A stretch of 64,000 bases of DNA from Alcaligenaceae bacterium SAGV5 (GCA_009360345.1 SPDP01000002.1:186001-250000), one strand, 5' to 3'. Positions 17,384 to 28,611 are shown, counted from the stretch's first letter. A program made the numbers and translations. Notes: generated from the sequence alone by a model not told the origin.

Positions 17384-19277
17384 CGGAAGCCTCCACAGGT
17401 TGGGGTGGCGTGTCGGGCACGGGCCCGCCCGGGCGCTTGCCCAGCAGCCAGAAATCGAATACCTGCCGCGCGACGGGAGCCGCCACCGTGGCGCCCCAGC
17501 CGGCGTTCTCGACGATCAGGGCCACCGCGATACGCGGATGGTCCAGCGGCGCGAAGGCCATGAACAGGGCGTGGTCGCGCAGCCGCTCGTCGATGCGGCT
17601 GGCGTTGTAGCGTTCTCCCGAGCGCAGGCTGTAGACCTGCGCCGTGCCGGTCTTGCCCGCCGCGACGTAGGGCGCGCCGGCGAAGGCCCGCGCCGCCGTG
17701 CCGCTGCGCGTGACCGAGGCCATGGCCTGCTTGATCATCTTGATGTTCTCGGGCTTGAGCGGAATGCGGTAGCTCTCGTGCGGGACGGTCAGGGTCTGCT
17801 CGCCGGTGGCGCTGTCCTGCAATGACTTGACCAGGTGGGGCTTCATGTAGACGCCGTCGTTGGCCAGCACCGAGGTGGCCTGCGCCAGTTGCAGCAGCGT
17901 GAACGCGTTGTAGCCCTGGCCCACGCCGATGGAAATGGTCTCGCCCGCGTACCAGCGCTGCTGCTCCGGCTTGGAATAGGCCCGCCGCTTCCAGGCGGTG
18001 GACGGCAGGATGCCGGTCTTCTCCCCGCCCAGGTCGATACCGGTGATCTGGCCGAAACCGAAGGGTTTCATGAAGTCGTGGATGGCGTCCACGCCCAGGT
18101 CGGCGGCCAGCGAATAGAAGTAGGTATCGGACGAGACTTCCAGCGCGCGGCGCATGTCTATCGTGCCGTAGGCCCGCTCCCCGGAGTTGCGGTAGCGCCG
18201 GTCGCCGAACTCGAAATAGCCGGGGTCGTACATGGTGCCGGTGAAGGTCCGCTTGCCGAGTTCGAGCCCGGCCAGCGCCATGAAGGGCTTGTAGGTGGAG
18301 CCGATGGGATAGGTGCCGTACAGCGGCCGGTTGATCAGCGGACGATCGGGCGATTCGTTCAGCGCCTTCCAGTTGTCCACGTCGATGCCATCGACGAACA
18401 GGTTGGGATCGAACGACGGGCGGGAGACAAAGGCCAGGATGTCGCCCGTGGCGGGCTCGATCGCCACCAGCGCGCCGCGCCGGTTGCCGAATGCCGTCTC
18501 GGCGATCTTCTGCAGCTCGACGTCGATGGACAGGACCAGGTTCTTGCCCGAGACCGGGGGCGTGCGCGACAGGGTGCGCACCGCGCGGCCCGAGGCGGTC
18601 ACCTCGACCTCCTCCACGCCGGTCTTCCCGTGCAAGACCGCCTCGTAGGACTTCTCCAGGCCTTCCTTGCCAATGTAGTCGGTACCCCGGTAGTTGGAAA
18701 TAGTGCCATCTTCCTCCAACCTGTTGATATCGCGCTGCGAAATCCGCCCTATATAACCGATCACATGCGCCGCGGTCTCGCTCTGCGGATAGTTGCGCAG
18801 CAGCCGCGCGCGGATCTCCACGCCCGGAAACCGATAGGCCTGGGCAGCGAAGCGGGCGACTTCCTCATCGGTCAGCCGGCTGCGTATGGGCAGGCTCTCG
18901 AAGCGCCGCGACTCACCCAGCAACTGGCGGAAGCGCCGGCGGTCGCGGGCGTCGATGTTCACCACCCCGCCCAGCTGATCGATGGTCTCGTCCAGCTTGC
19001 CCGCCTTGGACGGCGTGATTTCCAGGGTATAGGCCGAATAGTTGCGGGCCAGCAGCGCGCCATTGCGGTCCACGACGATGCCCCGATGGGGCGTGATCGG
19101 CACGACCGAGATGCGGTTCTGCTCGGCCCGGGCGGCATAGGCGTCGTGGTTGGCGACCTGCAGGTACCAGAACCGGGACCCGAGCAGACCGAAACAGGCG
19201 AGAACGAGCCCCACCGCCACCAGCAGGCGCAGGCGGAAATGCTGGAGTTCGCGCTCGGTATTCTTGAGTTCGGTCAT
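17376..19277 (-). CDS. mrdA: Penicillin-binding protein 2 (elongasome transpeptidase)
   Basis: A 633-residue class B penicillin-binding protein that cross-links peptidoglycan during rod elongation. An N-terminal transmembrane anchor spans about residues 17-36 and a pedestal domain follows. The transpeptidase domain has the nucleophile motif STYK (S327-K330), SSD (382-384) and KTGT (542-545). The SxD second motif is normal for PBP2. It lies downstream of mreD and overlaps rodA, so the operon supplies the whole elongation machine. Confidence 0.97.
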   Translation of the reverse strand: MTELKNTERELQHFRLRLLVAVGLVLACFGLLGSRFWYLQVANHDAYAARAEQNRISVVPITPHRGIVVDRNGALLARNYSAYTLEITPSKAGKLDETIDQLGGVVNIDARDRRRFRQLLGESRRFESLPIRSRLTDEEVARFAAQAYRFPGVEIRARLLRNYPQSETAAHVIGYIGRISQRDINRLEEDGTISNYRGTDYIGKEGLEKSYEAVLHGKTGVEEVEVTASGRAVRTLSRTPPVSGKNLVLSIDVELQKIAETAFGNRRGALVAIEPATGDILAFVSRPSFDPNLFVDGIDVDNWKALNESPDRPLINRPLYGTYPIGSTYKPFMALAGLELGKRTFTGTMYDPGYFEFGDRRYRNSGERAYGTIDMRRALEVSSDTYFYSLAADLGVDAIHDFMKPFGFGQITGIDLGGEKTGILPSTAWKRRAYSKPEQQRWYAGETISIGVGQGYNAFTLLQLAQATSVLANDGVYMKPHLVKSLQDSATGEQTLTVPHESYRIPLKPENIKMIKQAMASVTRSGTAARAFAGAPYVAAGKTGTAQVYSLRSGERYNASRIDERLRDHALFMAFAPLDHPRIAVALIVENAGWGATVAAPVARQVFDFWLLGKRPGGPVPDTPPQPVEASGD

Positions 19278-19341
19278 GTGCTGCGGAAACCCGGCCCTCG
19301 TGGGGCCGGACGGTGTTACAGGGTGCCGGGGCTTGCCAAGC

Positions 19342-19884
19342 CTAGATGGGCCGGGTGTCGTCGGGATCCACCGGCCTGCGCTGGGGTGCCTGCAGGATCC
19401 AGCCCGCCAGCGGCCACAGCAGGGCCGAGATCACGCTGTTCAGCGCCCACCACCAACCAGGCCAGGTGCCGTCGAGCCAACCGCGGATAGAGAATACCGT
19501 GAGTTCGGAGACGAAAAAAACCGGCAGCACGTGCAAGGCCTGCAGCCAGGGCGAGAACCACGACAGCCGCCGGTGCATCAGCAGGGCCAGATAGACCATC
19601 AGGGTGTAGGACAGCGCGTGCTCGCCCAGCCGGGCCGATCCGTGCACGTCCATCAGGATGCCGAAGACGAAGGCGGTCAGCATGCCTACTCGCCTGGGCT
19701 CGTGGACGCTCCAGAATACCAGGCAGATCGCCAGCACGTCGGGGATACCGCCCACCTGGCCCCAGGGCAGCAGGTTGAGCAGCCAGGCCAGGAACAGCGT
19801 GAGCCAGATGAACCGGGGCTCGACGGGCAGGAGCAGGTGTTCGGCCGGCACCCGGGAACGTGGCAGCGTGGAGGGCGCTTTCAA
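19342..19884 (-). CDS. mreD: Rod shape-determining protein MreD
   Basis: A 180-residue inner-membrane protein with about five hydrophobic helices, linking MreC to the RodA/PBP2 complex. Recognisable segments include VEPRFIWLTLFLAWLLNLLP, FGILMDVHG and LGEHALSYTL. The TTG at 19884 is preferred. An AGGGGG purine run lies about 6-13 bases upstream, whereas the longer GTG start at 19932 would place 16 residues inside an intergenic repeat element. A third option is GTG at 19851. The order mreC-mreD-mrdA is conserved. Confidence 0.9.
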   Translation of the reverse strand: MKAPSTLPRSRVPAEHLLLPVEPRFIWLTLFLAWLLNLLPWGQVGGIPDVLAICLVFWSVHEPRRVGMLTAFVFGILMDVHGSARLGEHALSYTLMVYLALLMHRRLSWFSPWLQALHVLPVFFVSELTVFSIRGWLDGTWPGWWWALNSVISALLWPLAGWILQAPQRRPVDPDDTRPI

Positions 19885-19910
19885 CGCAAGCCCCCCCCTG
19901 CGCGCTGACG

Positions 19911-19968
19911 CGCGCCCCCCAGGGGGCGGCACCGGTGGACCGGCCAGGCCGGATCCACGGTGCCCTGG
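19911..19968 (+). repeat. REP-like two-hairpin intergenic element, copy A
   Basis: The element has a small GC hairpin (GCCCCCC then GGGGGC), a short spacer, and a larger hairpin with GGCACCGGTGGACCGGC facing GCCGGATCCACGGTGCC, ending in CCTGG. The same architecture occurs at 36571-36628 and, inverted, at 46168-46226. Base changes in the stems are compensated between copies. It sits in the mreC-mreD gap. Confidence 0.75.
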
Positions 19969-19984
19969 ATGAGGAGATCTGCTT

Positions 19985-20917
19985 TCATCGGCTGGTGGCG
20001 CGTGGCTTTATGGATGACGGGGGCGACTTCTTGGACGGCTCGCTTTTGGAGGGTTCGTCCCCGGTCGCGCCGAGAAGTTCCTGCGGCGTCGGGGTCTGCA
20101 GCACCAGGAAGTGCCGATAGCGGTCGACGCCGGCCACCGGCTTGCACAGGATGCGCGCGAAGCCGGAACTCGCATCGCGCTCGACGGATTCGACCGTGGC
20201 CACGGGCAGGCCTTCGGGATAGATGCCGTCCAGCCCGCTGGTGACCAGGGTGTCTCCCACCTGGATATCGGCGTCGGACGCCATGAACCTGAGGCCCAGC
20301 CGGCCCGGGATCTCGCCCCCGGAGGTGATGCCGCGCAAACCGTTGCGCAACACCTGGATGGGAATGGACTGCACACGATCGGTCAGCAGCGCGACCTCGG
20401 AGGTCATGGGAGAGGTGCGCACGACCTGCCCCACCACGCCGCCATCGTCGATGACCGGCATGCCGGCGCTGATCCCGTAGTGGCTCCCTTTGTCGATGAT
20501 GAGGCGGCGCGAGAAAGCATCGCGCGACTCGTACAGCACCTGCACCAGGACCGCGGGGGCCGGGACGCGCTCGCCGGCGCCCAGCAGCCGGCGCAGCTGG
20601 GCGTTCTCGGAAGCCAATTGCGCGGCCTGGGCGGTGGACTGGGCCATCTCGATGCGCTGGCGGCGCATCAGCTCGATTTCCTGCTGGACGCTGCTGTTGA
20701 CCTCGAAGAAATCGGCCACGTAGCGCACACCGTCGCGCGGCAGCAGCATGACGCGCTGGAACGGATACAGCACGACGCTGACCGCTTCGCGCAAGGCGTC
20801 GAGCGCGCGCATGCGGGTGTCGACCACCAGCATGACCAGCGACAGGAAAACGAAGAACGCCAGCCGGACCAAGGCCGGCGGCCCCTGCTTGAAAAACGAC
20901 GGTGGACTGTATTGCAT
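19985..20917 (-). CDS. mreC: Rod shape-determining protein MreC
   Basis: A 310-residue periplasmic scaffold anchored by one N-terminal membrane helix (about residues 17-33). A coiled-coil segment follows (about 72-112, rich in QQEIELMRRQRIEM and ENAQLRRLL), and then the beta-barrel MreC core with DKGSHYGISAGMPV and GLRGITSGG. The C-terminal tail is hydrophilic and Lys/Ser/Pro-rich. It lies in the mreB-mreC-mreD order, separated from mreB by 111 bases that contain an attenuator-like hairpin. Confidence 0.96.
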   Translation of the reverse strand: MQYSPPSFFKQGPPALVRLAFFVFLSLVMLVVDTRMRALDALREAVSVVLYPFQRVMLLPRDGVRYVADFFEVNSSVQQEIELMRRQRIEMAQSTAQAAQLASENAQLRRLLGAGERVPAPAVLVQVLYESRDAFSRRLIIDKGSHYGISAGMPVIDDGGVVGQVVRTSPMTSEVALLTDRVQSIPIQVLRNGLRGITSGGEIPGRLGLRFMASDADIQVGDTLVTSGLDGIYPEGLPVATVESVERDASSGFARILCKPVAGVDRYRHFLVLQTPTPQELLGATGDEPSKSEPSKKSPPSSIKPRATSR

Positions 20918-20962
20918 GGAAGTGTGTCCAGCGTCCGGCGATGCCGGGACAGGTCCCGAGGA

Positions 20963-21003
20963 AAAAACACCGGGGCGAACCGCTTGTCAGCCGCTTCGCC
21001 CCG
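20963..21003 (-). terminator. Attenuator-like terminator between mreB and mreC
   Basis: On the minus strand, CGGGGCGAA (complement of 20995-21003) pairs perfectly with TTCGCCCCG (complement of 20971-20979) around a 15-base loop. GTG and a run of six T follow. This is an intrinsic-terminator shape directly after mreB. Partial termination would give more MreB than MreC, MreD, PBP2 and RodA. Confidence 0.7.
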
Positions 21004-21028
21004 TCGCGATGACAACCACGAGGAAAGA

Positions 21029-22285
<1,257 letters not shown>

Positions 22286-22594
22286 ATGGCGCTTACCGAA
22301 ACCGACGTCTCGCGCATCGCGCGGCTGGCCCGTCTCGAACTTGCGGGAGATACCCAGGCCCGCGTCCTGAAGGACCTGAACGGCATCTTCGGCCTGATCG
22401 AGCAACTGCAGGCGGTCGATACCCAGGGCGTGGAACCGCTCACCCATCCCATCTCGGCCATCGAGGACGTCGCCCTGCGCCTGCGCGAGGACGCCGCCAC
22501 CGAGCCGGCCACGCCCGCGGCGCGCGACGCCCTGCTGGCCAATGCCCCGGCCCTCCAGGACGGCCTGTTCCTGGTGCCCAAGGTCATCGAGTAA
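22286..22594 (+). CDS. gatC: Asp-tRNA(Asn)/Glu-tRNA(Gln) amidotransferase subunit GatC
   Basis: A 102-residue small subunit that wraps around and stabilises GatA in the transamidosome, which converts Glu-tRNA(Gln) and Asp-tRNA(Asn) to the amide forms. The family start motif [16 protein letters not shown] and the central [12 protein letters not shown] block are visible. It is followed after 4 bases by gatA in the conserved gatCAB order. Confidence 0.96.
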   Translation: MALTETDVSRIARLARLELAGDTQARVLKDLNGIFGLIEQLQAVDTQGVEPLTHPISAIEDVALRLREDAATEPATPAARDALLANAPALQDGLFLVPKVIE

Positions 22595-22598
22595 GTCC

Positions 22599-24128
22599 AT
22601 GACACAACCCCTGCACACCGAATTCGCCGGCATCGCCGAACTGCGCAAGGCCCTGGAAGAGCGCCGGGTCTCGGCCGCCGAGCTGGCGCAAAGCGCGCTC
22701 GACGCCATCGCCGCCCGCCACGAGCTCAATGCCTTCCTGCACGTGGACCCCGACCTGACGCTGGCCCAGGCCCACGCCGCCGACGCCGCGCTGGCGAGCG
22801 GCCAGGCCGGCCCGCTGGCCGGCATCCCCATCGCCCACAAGGACGTCTTCGTCACCCGCGGCTGGCGCACCACCGCGGCCAGCGCCATGCTGAAGGACTA
22901 CGTCAGCCCGTTCGACGCCACCGTGGTCGAACGGCTGGCGGCGGCGGGCGCGGTCACCCTGGGCAAGCTCAACTGCGACGAGTTCGCGATGGGCTCGTCC
23001 AACGAGAACTCGGCCTACGGCCCCGTCCTGAACCCCTGGGACACCGCGGCCGTGCCCGGCGGCTCGTCCGGCGGCTCGGCCGCCGCGGTCGCCGCGGGCC
23101 TGGCCGTGGGCGCCACCGCCACCGACACCGGCGGCTCGATCCGGCAGCCGGCATCGCTATGCGGCGTCAGCGGCATCAAGCCCACCTACGGCACCGTATC
23201 CCGCTACGGCATGATCGCCTACGGCTCCAGCCTGGACCAGGGCGGCCCCATCGCCCGCCATGCGCGCGACCTGCTTGAACTCCTGGATCCCATCACCGGC
23301 TTCGACCAGCGCGACTCCACCAGCCTGGAGCGCTGCGGCGCCGAGGCCAACGCCCCCGGCCGCGTGCGCGCGGCGTTCGACGCATTCGCCGCCAAGGCCC
23401 GGGGCGACAAGCCGCTGGCCGGCCTGCGCATCGGCATTCCGCGCGAATTCTTCGGCGCCGGCCTGGCCGACGACGTGCGCATGGCCATCGAGACCGCCTT
23501 GCAGCAGTTCGAGGCACTGGGCGCGCAGCGGGTGGACATCTCCCTGCCGCGCACGGAACTGTCCATCCCGGCCTACTACGTCATCGCTCCGGCCGAGGCG
23601 TCGAGCAATCTCTCGCGCTACGACGGCGTACGCTACGGCCACCGCGCGGCCGAATACCGCGACCTGGCCGACATGACCAGCCGCTCGCGCGCCGAAGGCT
23701 TCGGCCTGGAAGTGCAGCGCCGCATCCTGACCGGCACCTACGTGCTGTCGCACGGCTACTACGACGCCTACTACCTCCAGGCGCAGAAGGTTCGCCGGCT
23801 GGTGGCGGACGATTTCCAGAAGGCGCTGCGGGACCAGTGCGACGTGATCGTCGGCCCCGTGTCTCCCTCCGTGGCCTGGAACCTGGGCGAAAAGACCGAC
23901 GACCCGGTGGCCATGTACCTGGCCGACATCTACACGCTCAGCCTGAACCTGGCGGGCCTGCCCGGGGTCTCCATCCCCTGCGGCTTCGGCCTGGGCCCGG
24001 TGCATGGTCAGCGCCCGGTCGGCCTGCAGATCATCGGCAATTATTTCGACGAAGGCCGGTTGCTGGCCATCGCCGATGTTTTCCAACGAACCACGGATTG
24101 GCACACTCGCCGCCCCGGCAGCCTGTGA
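22599..24128 (+). CDS. gatA: Asp/Glu-tRNA amidotransferase subunit GatA
   Basis: A 509-residue amidase-signature enzyme that releases ammonia from glutamine for the GatB active site. The Ser-cisSer-Lys triad is present: K81 (IAHKDVF), S156 (PGGSSGGS) and S180 ([11 protein letters not shown]). The start is the ATG 4 bases after the gatC stop. An additional in-frame upstream stretch overlaps gatC and is not needed. Cytoplasmic, in complex with GatB and GatC. Confidence 0.97.
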   Translation: MTQPLHTEFAGIAELRKALEERRVSAAELAQSALDAIAARHELNAFLHVDPDLTLAQAHAADAALASGQAGPLAGIPIAHKDVFVTRGWRTTAASAMLKDYVSPFDATVVERLAAAGAVTLGKLNCDEFAMGSSNENSAYGPVLNPWDTAAVPGGSSGGSAAAVAAGLAVGATATDTGGSIRQPASLCGVSGIKPTYGTVSRYGMIAYGSSLDQGGPIARHARDLLELLDPITGFDQRDSTSLERCGAEANAPGRVRAAFDAFAAKARGDKPLAGLRIGIPREFFGAGLADDVRMAIETALQQFEALGAQRVDISLPRTELSIPAYYVIAPAEASSNLSRYDGVRYGHRAAEYRDLADMTSRSRAEGFGLEVQRRILTGTYVLSHGYYDAYYLQAQKVRRLVADDFQKALRDQCDVIVGPVSPSVAWNLGEKTDDPVAMYLADIYTLSLNLAGLPGVSIPCGFGLGPVHGQRPVGLQIIGNYFDEGRLLAIADVFQRTTDWHTRRPGSL

Positions 24129-24149
24129 CCTCCGCAGCGGAATGAACGT

Positions 24150-25604
24150 ATGAACTGGGAAGTCGTCATCGGTCTGGAAACGCACGTGCAACTGTCCACG
24201 GCGTCCAAGATCTTCTCGGGCAGCAGCACCCGCTTCGGGGCCCCGGCCAATATGCAGGCCAACGCCGTGGACCTCGCGCTGCCGGGCACGCTGCCGGTCA
24301 TGAACCGGGGCGCGGTCGAGCGCGCCATCAAGCTGGGCCTGGCGCTGGGCTCGCATATCGCCCCGCGCTCCGTCTTCGCCCGCAAGAACTACTTCTATCC
24401 CGACCTGCCCAAGAACTACCAGATCAGCCAGTACGAGATCCCGGTGGTGCAGGGCGGCTCGCTCACCTTCTTCGTGGGCGAGCGGGAAATGACCATCAAC
24501 CTGACCCGGGCCCACCTGGAAGAGGACGCGGGCAAGTCGCTGCACGACGACTTCGCCGGTCCCCACGGCGAAAAGTCCACCGGCATCGACCTGAACCGCG
24601 CCGGCACCCCGCTGCTGGAAGTCGTATCCGAGCCCGAGATGCGCTCGGCCGAGGAAGCCGTGGCCTACGCCAAGGCGCTGCACGCGCTGGTGGTCTGGCT
24701 GGGCATCTGCGACGGCAACATGCAGGAAGGCTCGTTCCGCATCGACGCCAACGTGTCCGTGCGGCCGGTCGGCCAGAAGGAGTTCGGCACCCGCACCGAG
24801 ACCAAGAACGTCAACTCGTTCCGCTTCCTCGAGCGCGCCATCCAGTACGAAGTGCGGCGCCAGATCGAACTGATCGAGGACGGCGGCAAGGTGGTGCAGG
24901 AAACCCGGCTGTACGACCCCGACCGCGACGAGACCCGCAGCATGCGGTCCAAGGAAGACGCGCACGACTACCGCTACTTCCCGGATCCCGACCTGCCGCC
25001 GCTGGTCATCGCGCCGGACTGGATAGACCGCGTGCGCGCCGACATGCCCGAGCTGCCCGGCGCCAAGCGCGCCCGCTTCGAGGCCGACTACGGCCTGCCC
25101 GCCTACGACGCCGCCCAGCTCACCGGCAGCCGCGACACCGCCGACTTCTTCGAGGCCACCGCCAAGGCCCTGCCCGCCGGCCAGGCCAAGCTGGCCGCCA
25201 ACTGGATCATGGGCGAGCTGGCCGCCGCGCTGAACCGCGACGAGAAGGACATCGCGCAAAGCCCCGTCTCCAGCGCCCAGTTGGGCAAGCTGCTGGCGCG
25301 CATCGCCGACGGCACGGTTTCGAACAAGATCGCCCGCGACGTATTCGCCGCCATCTGGCAGGGCGAACAAGGGGGCGACGCCGATGCCATCATCGAGTCC
25401 CGCGGACTGAAGCAGATCAGCGACACCGGCGCCATCGGCCAGATGATCGACGACGTGCTGGCCGCCAATCCCGCCATCGTGGCCGAATACCGCGCCGGCA
25501 AGGACAAGGCCTTCAACTCGCTGGTCGGCCAGGTGATGAAGGCCGCCAAGGGCAAGGCCAATCCGCAGCAGGTCAACGAGCTGCTGAAACAGAAGCTCGC
25601 CTAG
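24150..25604 (+). CDS. gatB: Asp/Glu-tRNA amidotransferase subunit GatB
   Basis: A 484-residue subunit that phosphorylates the misacylated tRNA and transfers ammonia to it. The opening [13 protein letters not shown], the metal and active-site block [18 protein letters not shown], and the C-terminal YqeY-like helical domain ending in [14 protein letters not shown] are all characteristic. It is the third gene of the gatCAB operon and ends 9 bases before the phosphatase gene, which may be co-transcribed. Confidence 0.97.
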   Translation: MNWEVVIGLETHVQLSTASKIFSGSSTRFGAPANMQANAVDLALPGTLPVMNRGAVERAIKLGLALGSHIAPRSVFARKNYFYPDLPKNYQISQYEIPVVQGGSLTFFVGEREMTINLTRAHLEEDAGKSLHDDFAGPHGEKSTGIDLNRAGTPLLEVVSEPEMRSAEEAVAYAKALHALVVWLGICDGNMQEGSFRIDANVSVRPVGQKEFGTRTETKNVNSFRFLERAIQYEVRRQIELIEDGGKVVQETRLYDPDRDETRSMRSKEDAHDYRYFPDPDLPPLVIAPDWIDRVRADMPELPGAKRARFEADYGLPAYDAAQLTGSRDTADFFEATAKALPAGQAKLAANWIMGELAAALNRDEKDIAQSPVSSAQLGKLLARIADGTVSNKIARDVFAAIWQGEQGGDADAIIESRGLKQISDTGAIGQMIDDVLAANPAIVAEYRAGKDKAFNSLVGQVMKAAKGKANPQQVNELLKQKLA

Positions 25605-25613
25605 CGGCCGGCC

Positions 25614-26216
25614 ATGGCACAGGGCGAACGCTGGCTGATCCGCCACGGGCAAAGCACGGCCAATGCCGGGGCGCCCACCTCCGAGGTGGGCGCCAGCCCG
25701 CTGACGGCGCTGGGCCGCGAACAGGCGCAGCGCGCCGCCCGCCAGGTCGACCGCGGCCCCGACCTGCTGATCGTCTCCCCCTTCCTGCGCGCGCAGGAAA
25801 CCGCCGCGCCCATCCTCGAACGATGGCCCGGCACGCCGATGCAGGTCTGGCCCATCCAGGAGTTCACCTACCTGTCGGCCATCAAGTGCGCGGGCCTGAC
25901 CGTGCACGAACGCCGGCCGCTGGCCGATGCCTATTGGCAGCGGGCCGATCCCGGCTATCGCGACGGCGACGACGCCGAATCGTTCGCCGGGTTCGCGGAC
26001 CGGCTGCGCGCCTTCGACGAGCGCTTGCGCGCCCTGCGCGGCTTCATCGTCGCCGTGGGGCACGGCCAGTTCTTCCACGCCTACCAGCTCGCGCTCGCGC
26101 GGGGACTGGAGACCACGCCGCAATGGATGCGGCGCTTCCGCGAGACCGACCTGGCATCGCCCATCGGGAACGGGCAGATCGTGCGCATCGAGGCGACGGC
26201 CCACGCGCTGCGTTGA
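25614..26216 (+). CDS. Histidine phosphatase (phosphoglycerate mutase-like) family protein
   Basis: A 200-residue protein of histidine phosphatase branch 1. The phosphate-accepting RHGQS is at residues 10-14, the acidic/arginine segment is SPFLRAQETA, and the second catalytic histidine is in VGHGQFFHAY. Likely a phosphomonoesterase on a small metabolite. The family is broad and the substrate cannot be assigned. It follows gatB closely on the same strand and is cytoplasmic (no signal peptide). Confidence 0.82.
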   Translation: MAQGERWLIRHGQSTANAGAPTSEVGASPLTALGREQAQRAARQVDRGPDLLIVSPFLRAQETAAPILERWPGTPMQVWPIQEFTYLSAIKCAGLTVHERRPLADAYWQRADPGYRDGDDAESFAGFADRLRAFDERLRALRGFIVAVGHGQFFHAYQLALARGLETTPQWMRRFRETDLASPIGNGQIVRIEATAHALR

Positions 26217-26325
26217 CGCGGCGCCACGGGCGATTCTTCCCGGTTCTCGGGAGATAAGTTTCTTTCATTACGGCGGCGGCGCGCATCGCGCCCACAATGT
26301 GCCGGCACACATCAAGGAGCCGCGC

Positions 26326-26679
26326 ATGACCATCGAACGCCTGAACGAAAACGCCCACATGAGCAAGATCGTGATCCACGACAACCTCGTCTACATGTCG
26401 GGGCAGGTCGCGGACGATCCGTCGCAGGACTTCGACGGCCAGTTGCGCCAGATCCTGGCCAAGCTCGACGCCCAGCTAGAGGGCATAGGCCTGGACCGCA
26501 AGCACATCCTGAGCGCCATGGTCTGGATCGACGACTACAAGAAGTGGCCCAAGCTCAACGAGATCTGGGACCAGTGGGTGATCGCGGGCCACAAGCCGGT
26601 GCGTTCCTGCGTGGAGGCCAGGCTGGCCTTTCCCGAATACGAGGTCGAGATCGCCGTGACCGCGGCGCGCAAGCTGTAG
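26326..26679 (+). CDS. RidA/YjgF/UK114-family protein
   Basis: A 117-residue trimeric RidA-like protein, a family that hydrolyses reactive enamine/imine intermediates. Visible hallmarks are DNLVYMSGQVADDP, the KHILSAMVWIDDY strand-helix and the conserved arginine segment PVRSCVEARLA. It is the divergent RidA type often found with Bug receptors and catabolic genes. It precedes a Bug receptor gene by 32 bases. A weak hairpin (TCCCG-N5-CGGGA, 26238-26252) lies upstream. Confidence 0.88.
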   Translation: MTIERLNENAHMSKIVIHDNLVYMSGQVADDPSQDFDGQLRQILAKLDAQLEGIGLDRKHILSAMVWIDDYKKWPKLNEIWDQWVIAGHKPVRSCVEARLAFPEYEVEIAVTAARKL

Positions 26680-26711
26680 TCCAACGCCCCTCCGGGCACA
26701 CGAGGCGCATC

Positions 26712-27674
26712 ATGATCCCGACCCTTATCCGGCGAGCCTCGCTCGCCTTGCTGTTCGCGGCGGTGGCTCCGACCGTTCTGGCCCAGGAGCCCCTGAAGCT
26801 GGTGGTGGGCCTGCCCGCGGGCGGCAACTTCGACATCATCGCGCGCCTGCTGGCGGACAAGCTGCGCATCTCGCTGAACCAGCCGGCCATCGTCGAGAAC
26901 CGGCCGGGCGCGCAGGCCCGGCTGGCCATCCAGCACGTGAAGGCGGCCGCGCCGGACGGCAACACGCTGGTGGTGGCGCCGGGCGCGACCATCTACCTGT
27001 ATCCGCACGTGTTCAAGCAACTGGGCTACGACCCGTTCACCGATCTCGCGCCGGTGGCCAAGCTGCCGACCTGGGATCTGGGGCTGGCTGTGCCGGCCTC
27101 GTCCCCGGCCCGCAGCCTCCAGGATTTCCTTGCCTGGGCCAAGGCCCATCCGGCGGCGGCCTTCTACGGCACGCCGTCGGCGGGCAGCATCCAGCATTTC
27201 CTGGGCGTCTCGCTGTCGCAGACGACCGGCATCCGGATGGAGCACGTCGGCTACAAGGGCGCCGCCGAGGTCATCACCGCGCTGGTCGGCGCGCAGATCC
27301 CGGCAGCGATCCTGAACATAGGCGAGATGCTGAACCTGCAGCAGGCCGGCAAGGTCCGCATCCTGGCCACCTTCGGTTCGCAGCGGGCGGCGGAGCTGCC
27401 GGACGTGCCCACGGCGGCGGAACTGGGCCTGCGCATGGGTCCGGCCCAGGGCTGGGGCGGCATCTATGCGCCGGCGCGCACGCCGGATGCCCGCATCGCC
27501 CAGCTCAACGCGGCCATCGTCCGCGCCTTGAAGGAGCCCGACGTGCGCGCGAAGCTGGCCCAGATGGGCATGACGCCGGTGGACAGCACGCCCCGGCAAT
27601 TGGACGAGCAAGGCCGCCGTGAACTCGAACAATGGCGCCAAGCCGTGCAAGCCTCGGGCTTCAGTGCAGACTGA
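26712..27674 (+). CDS. Bug/TctC-family periplasmic solute receptor
   Basis: A 320-residue Bug receptor with a short Sec-type signal peptide ending near residue 24 (PTVLAQEP). Its ligand loop is GLPAGGNFDIIAR, followed by IVENRPGAQARLA. The usual Gly-rich GAGG element is here GAQARL, a mild departure from the other five receptors. It sits between the RidA gene and an FAH-family gene. These three probably form one small catabolic unit for a keto-acid or amide. Confidence 0.88.
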   Translation: MIPTLIRRASLALLFAAVAPTVLAQEPLKLVVGLPAGGNFDIIARLLADKLRISLNQPAIVENRPGAQARLAIQHVKAAAPDGNTLVVAPGATIYLYPHVFKQLGYDPFTDLAPVAKLPTWDLGLAVPASSPARSLQDFLAWAKAHPAAAFYGTPSAGSIQHFLGVSLSQTTGIRMEHVGYKGAAEVITALVGAQIPAAILNIGEMLNLQQAGKVRILATFGSQRAAELPDVPTAAELGLRMGPAQGWGGIYAPARTPDARIAQLNAAIVRALKEPDVRAKLAQMGMTPVDSTPRQLDEQGRRELEQWRQAVQASGFSAD

Positions 27675-27699
27675 CTCCCCCTACGCCAAGGAAGCAACG

Positions 27700-28611
27700 A
27701 TGTTTTCATTGACTACCCGTTCGGTGCATGGCGTGCCGACCGGCTGTTTGCAGACCGCCCAGGGCTGCTATCCGATCGCGGCATCGGCCCGGGCGCTGGG
27801 GCTGGACGCGATGCCGGACGCCCTGATCGACCTGTTCCGCGACTGGGCCGCCCACCAGTCCGGGCTGGCGCGCATCGCCGCCGCCGAAGGCGAGCTGCGC
27901 GCGCTGGCCGTGCCGGCCGACGCCCCCGAGCTGGCGCCGCTGCAATATCCCGGCAAGGTCCTGTGCGCCGGCGCCAACTACTACGACCACCTGGCCGAGA
28001 TGAAGGTACCCGACGCGCACGACAAATCCGCGCAGCGGCTGTTCTTTTTCTTCAAGCCCGCGCGGCAGGCGGTGGTGGGACCCGGCGCCACCGTGCGCAT
28101 TCCGCGCGGCTGCCAGTCCTTCGACTGGGAGATCGAACTGGCGCTGGTGATCGGCCGCGAGGCGCGCGCGATCGCGGCCACGGACTGGCGCGAGCACGTC
28201 GCGGCCTATTGCGTGGCGATCGACTTTTCCGCCCGCGACCTGAACCGCGCGCCCGAGACCTTCTACAAGTTCGACTGGGTCGCGGGCAAGGCGCACGACA
28301 CCAGTTGTCCGCTCGGCCCGCTGGTGCCGGCAGCCTTCGTTCCCGACCCGCACGACCTGGCCATGCGCCTGGACGTCAACGGCGACGTCCGGCAGGACGC
28401 GCGCACCTCGGGCATGATCTTCGACATCGGCGAACAACTGGCGACGCTGTCCCGCATCATGACGCTGGAGCCCGGCGACGTGGTGCTGACCGGCACCCCC
28501 GCCGGCGTGGGCGCCGCGCGCCGCAGCTTTCTTGCCGCGGGCGACGTGGTCAGCGCGCGGATCGAGTCCCTCGGCGGCCTGCGGGTGGAGATCCAGCCAC
28601 CGCTGGACTGA
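27700..28611 (+). CDS. Fumarylacetoacetate hydrolase-family protein
   Basis: A 303-residue FAH-fold enzyme, a family that includes C-C hydrolases, decarboxylases and isomerases of aromatic meta-cleavage pathways. The core shows YPGKVLCAGANYYDHLAEM, then FFFFKPARQAVV, the metal-binding acid cluster SFDWEIELALVIG, and VVLTGTPAGVGA near the C-terminus. The start at 27700 follows a GGAAG-type site. The last 62 bases overlap the convergent LysR coding region, which is unusual in a window where most converging genes overlap by at most a few bases. Confidence 0.88.
   Translation: MFSLTTRSVHGVPTGCLQTAQGCYPIAASARALGLDAMPDALIDLFRDWAAHQSGLARIAAAEGELRALAVPADAPELAPLQYPGKVLCAGANYYDHLAEMKVPDAHDKSAQRLFFFFKPARQAVVGPGATVRIPRGCQSFDWEIELALVIGREARAIAATDWREHVAAYCVAIDFSARDLNRAPETFYKFDWVAGKAHDTSCPLGPLVPAAFVPDPHDLAMRLDVNGDVRQDARTSGMIFDIGEQLATLSRIMTLEPGDVVLTGTPAGVGAARRSFLAAGDVVSARIESLGGLRVEIQPPLD

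Noticed and set aside
17376..19277. SSD instead of SxN in the second transpeptidase motif of PBP2
   Set aside because: Class B PBP2 proteins normally carry SxD here, so it is not an anomaly.
23157..26204. 1015-codon open frame antisense to gatA, gatB and the phosphatase gene
   Set aside because: It is a shadow frame in GC-rich DNA opposite three well-supported genes, with His/Arg/Gly/Gln-rich composition and no recognisable domain.
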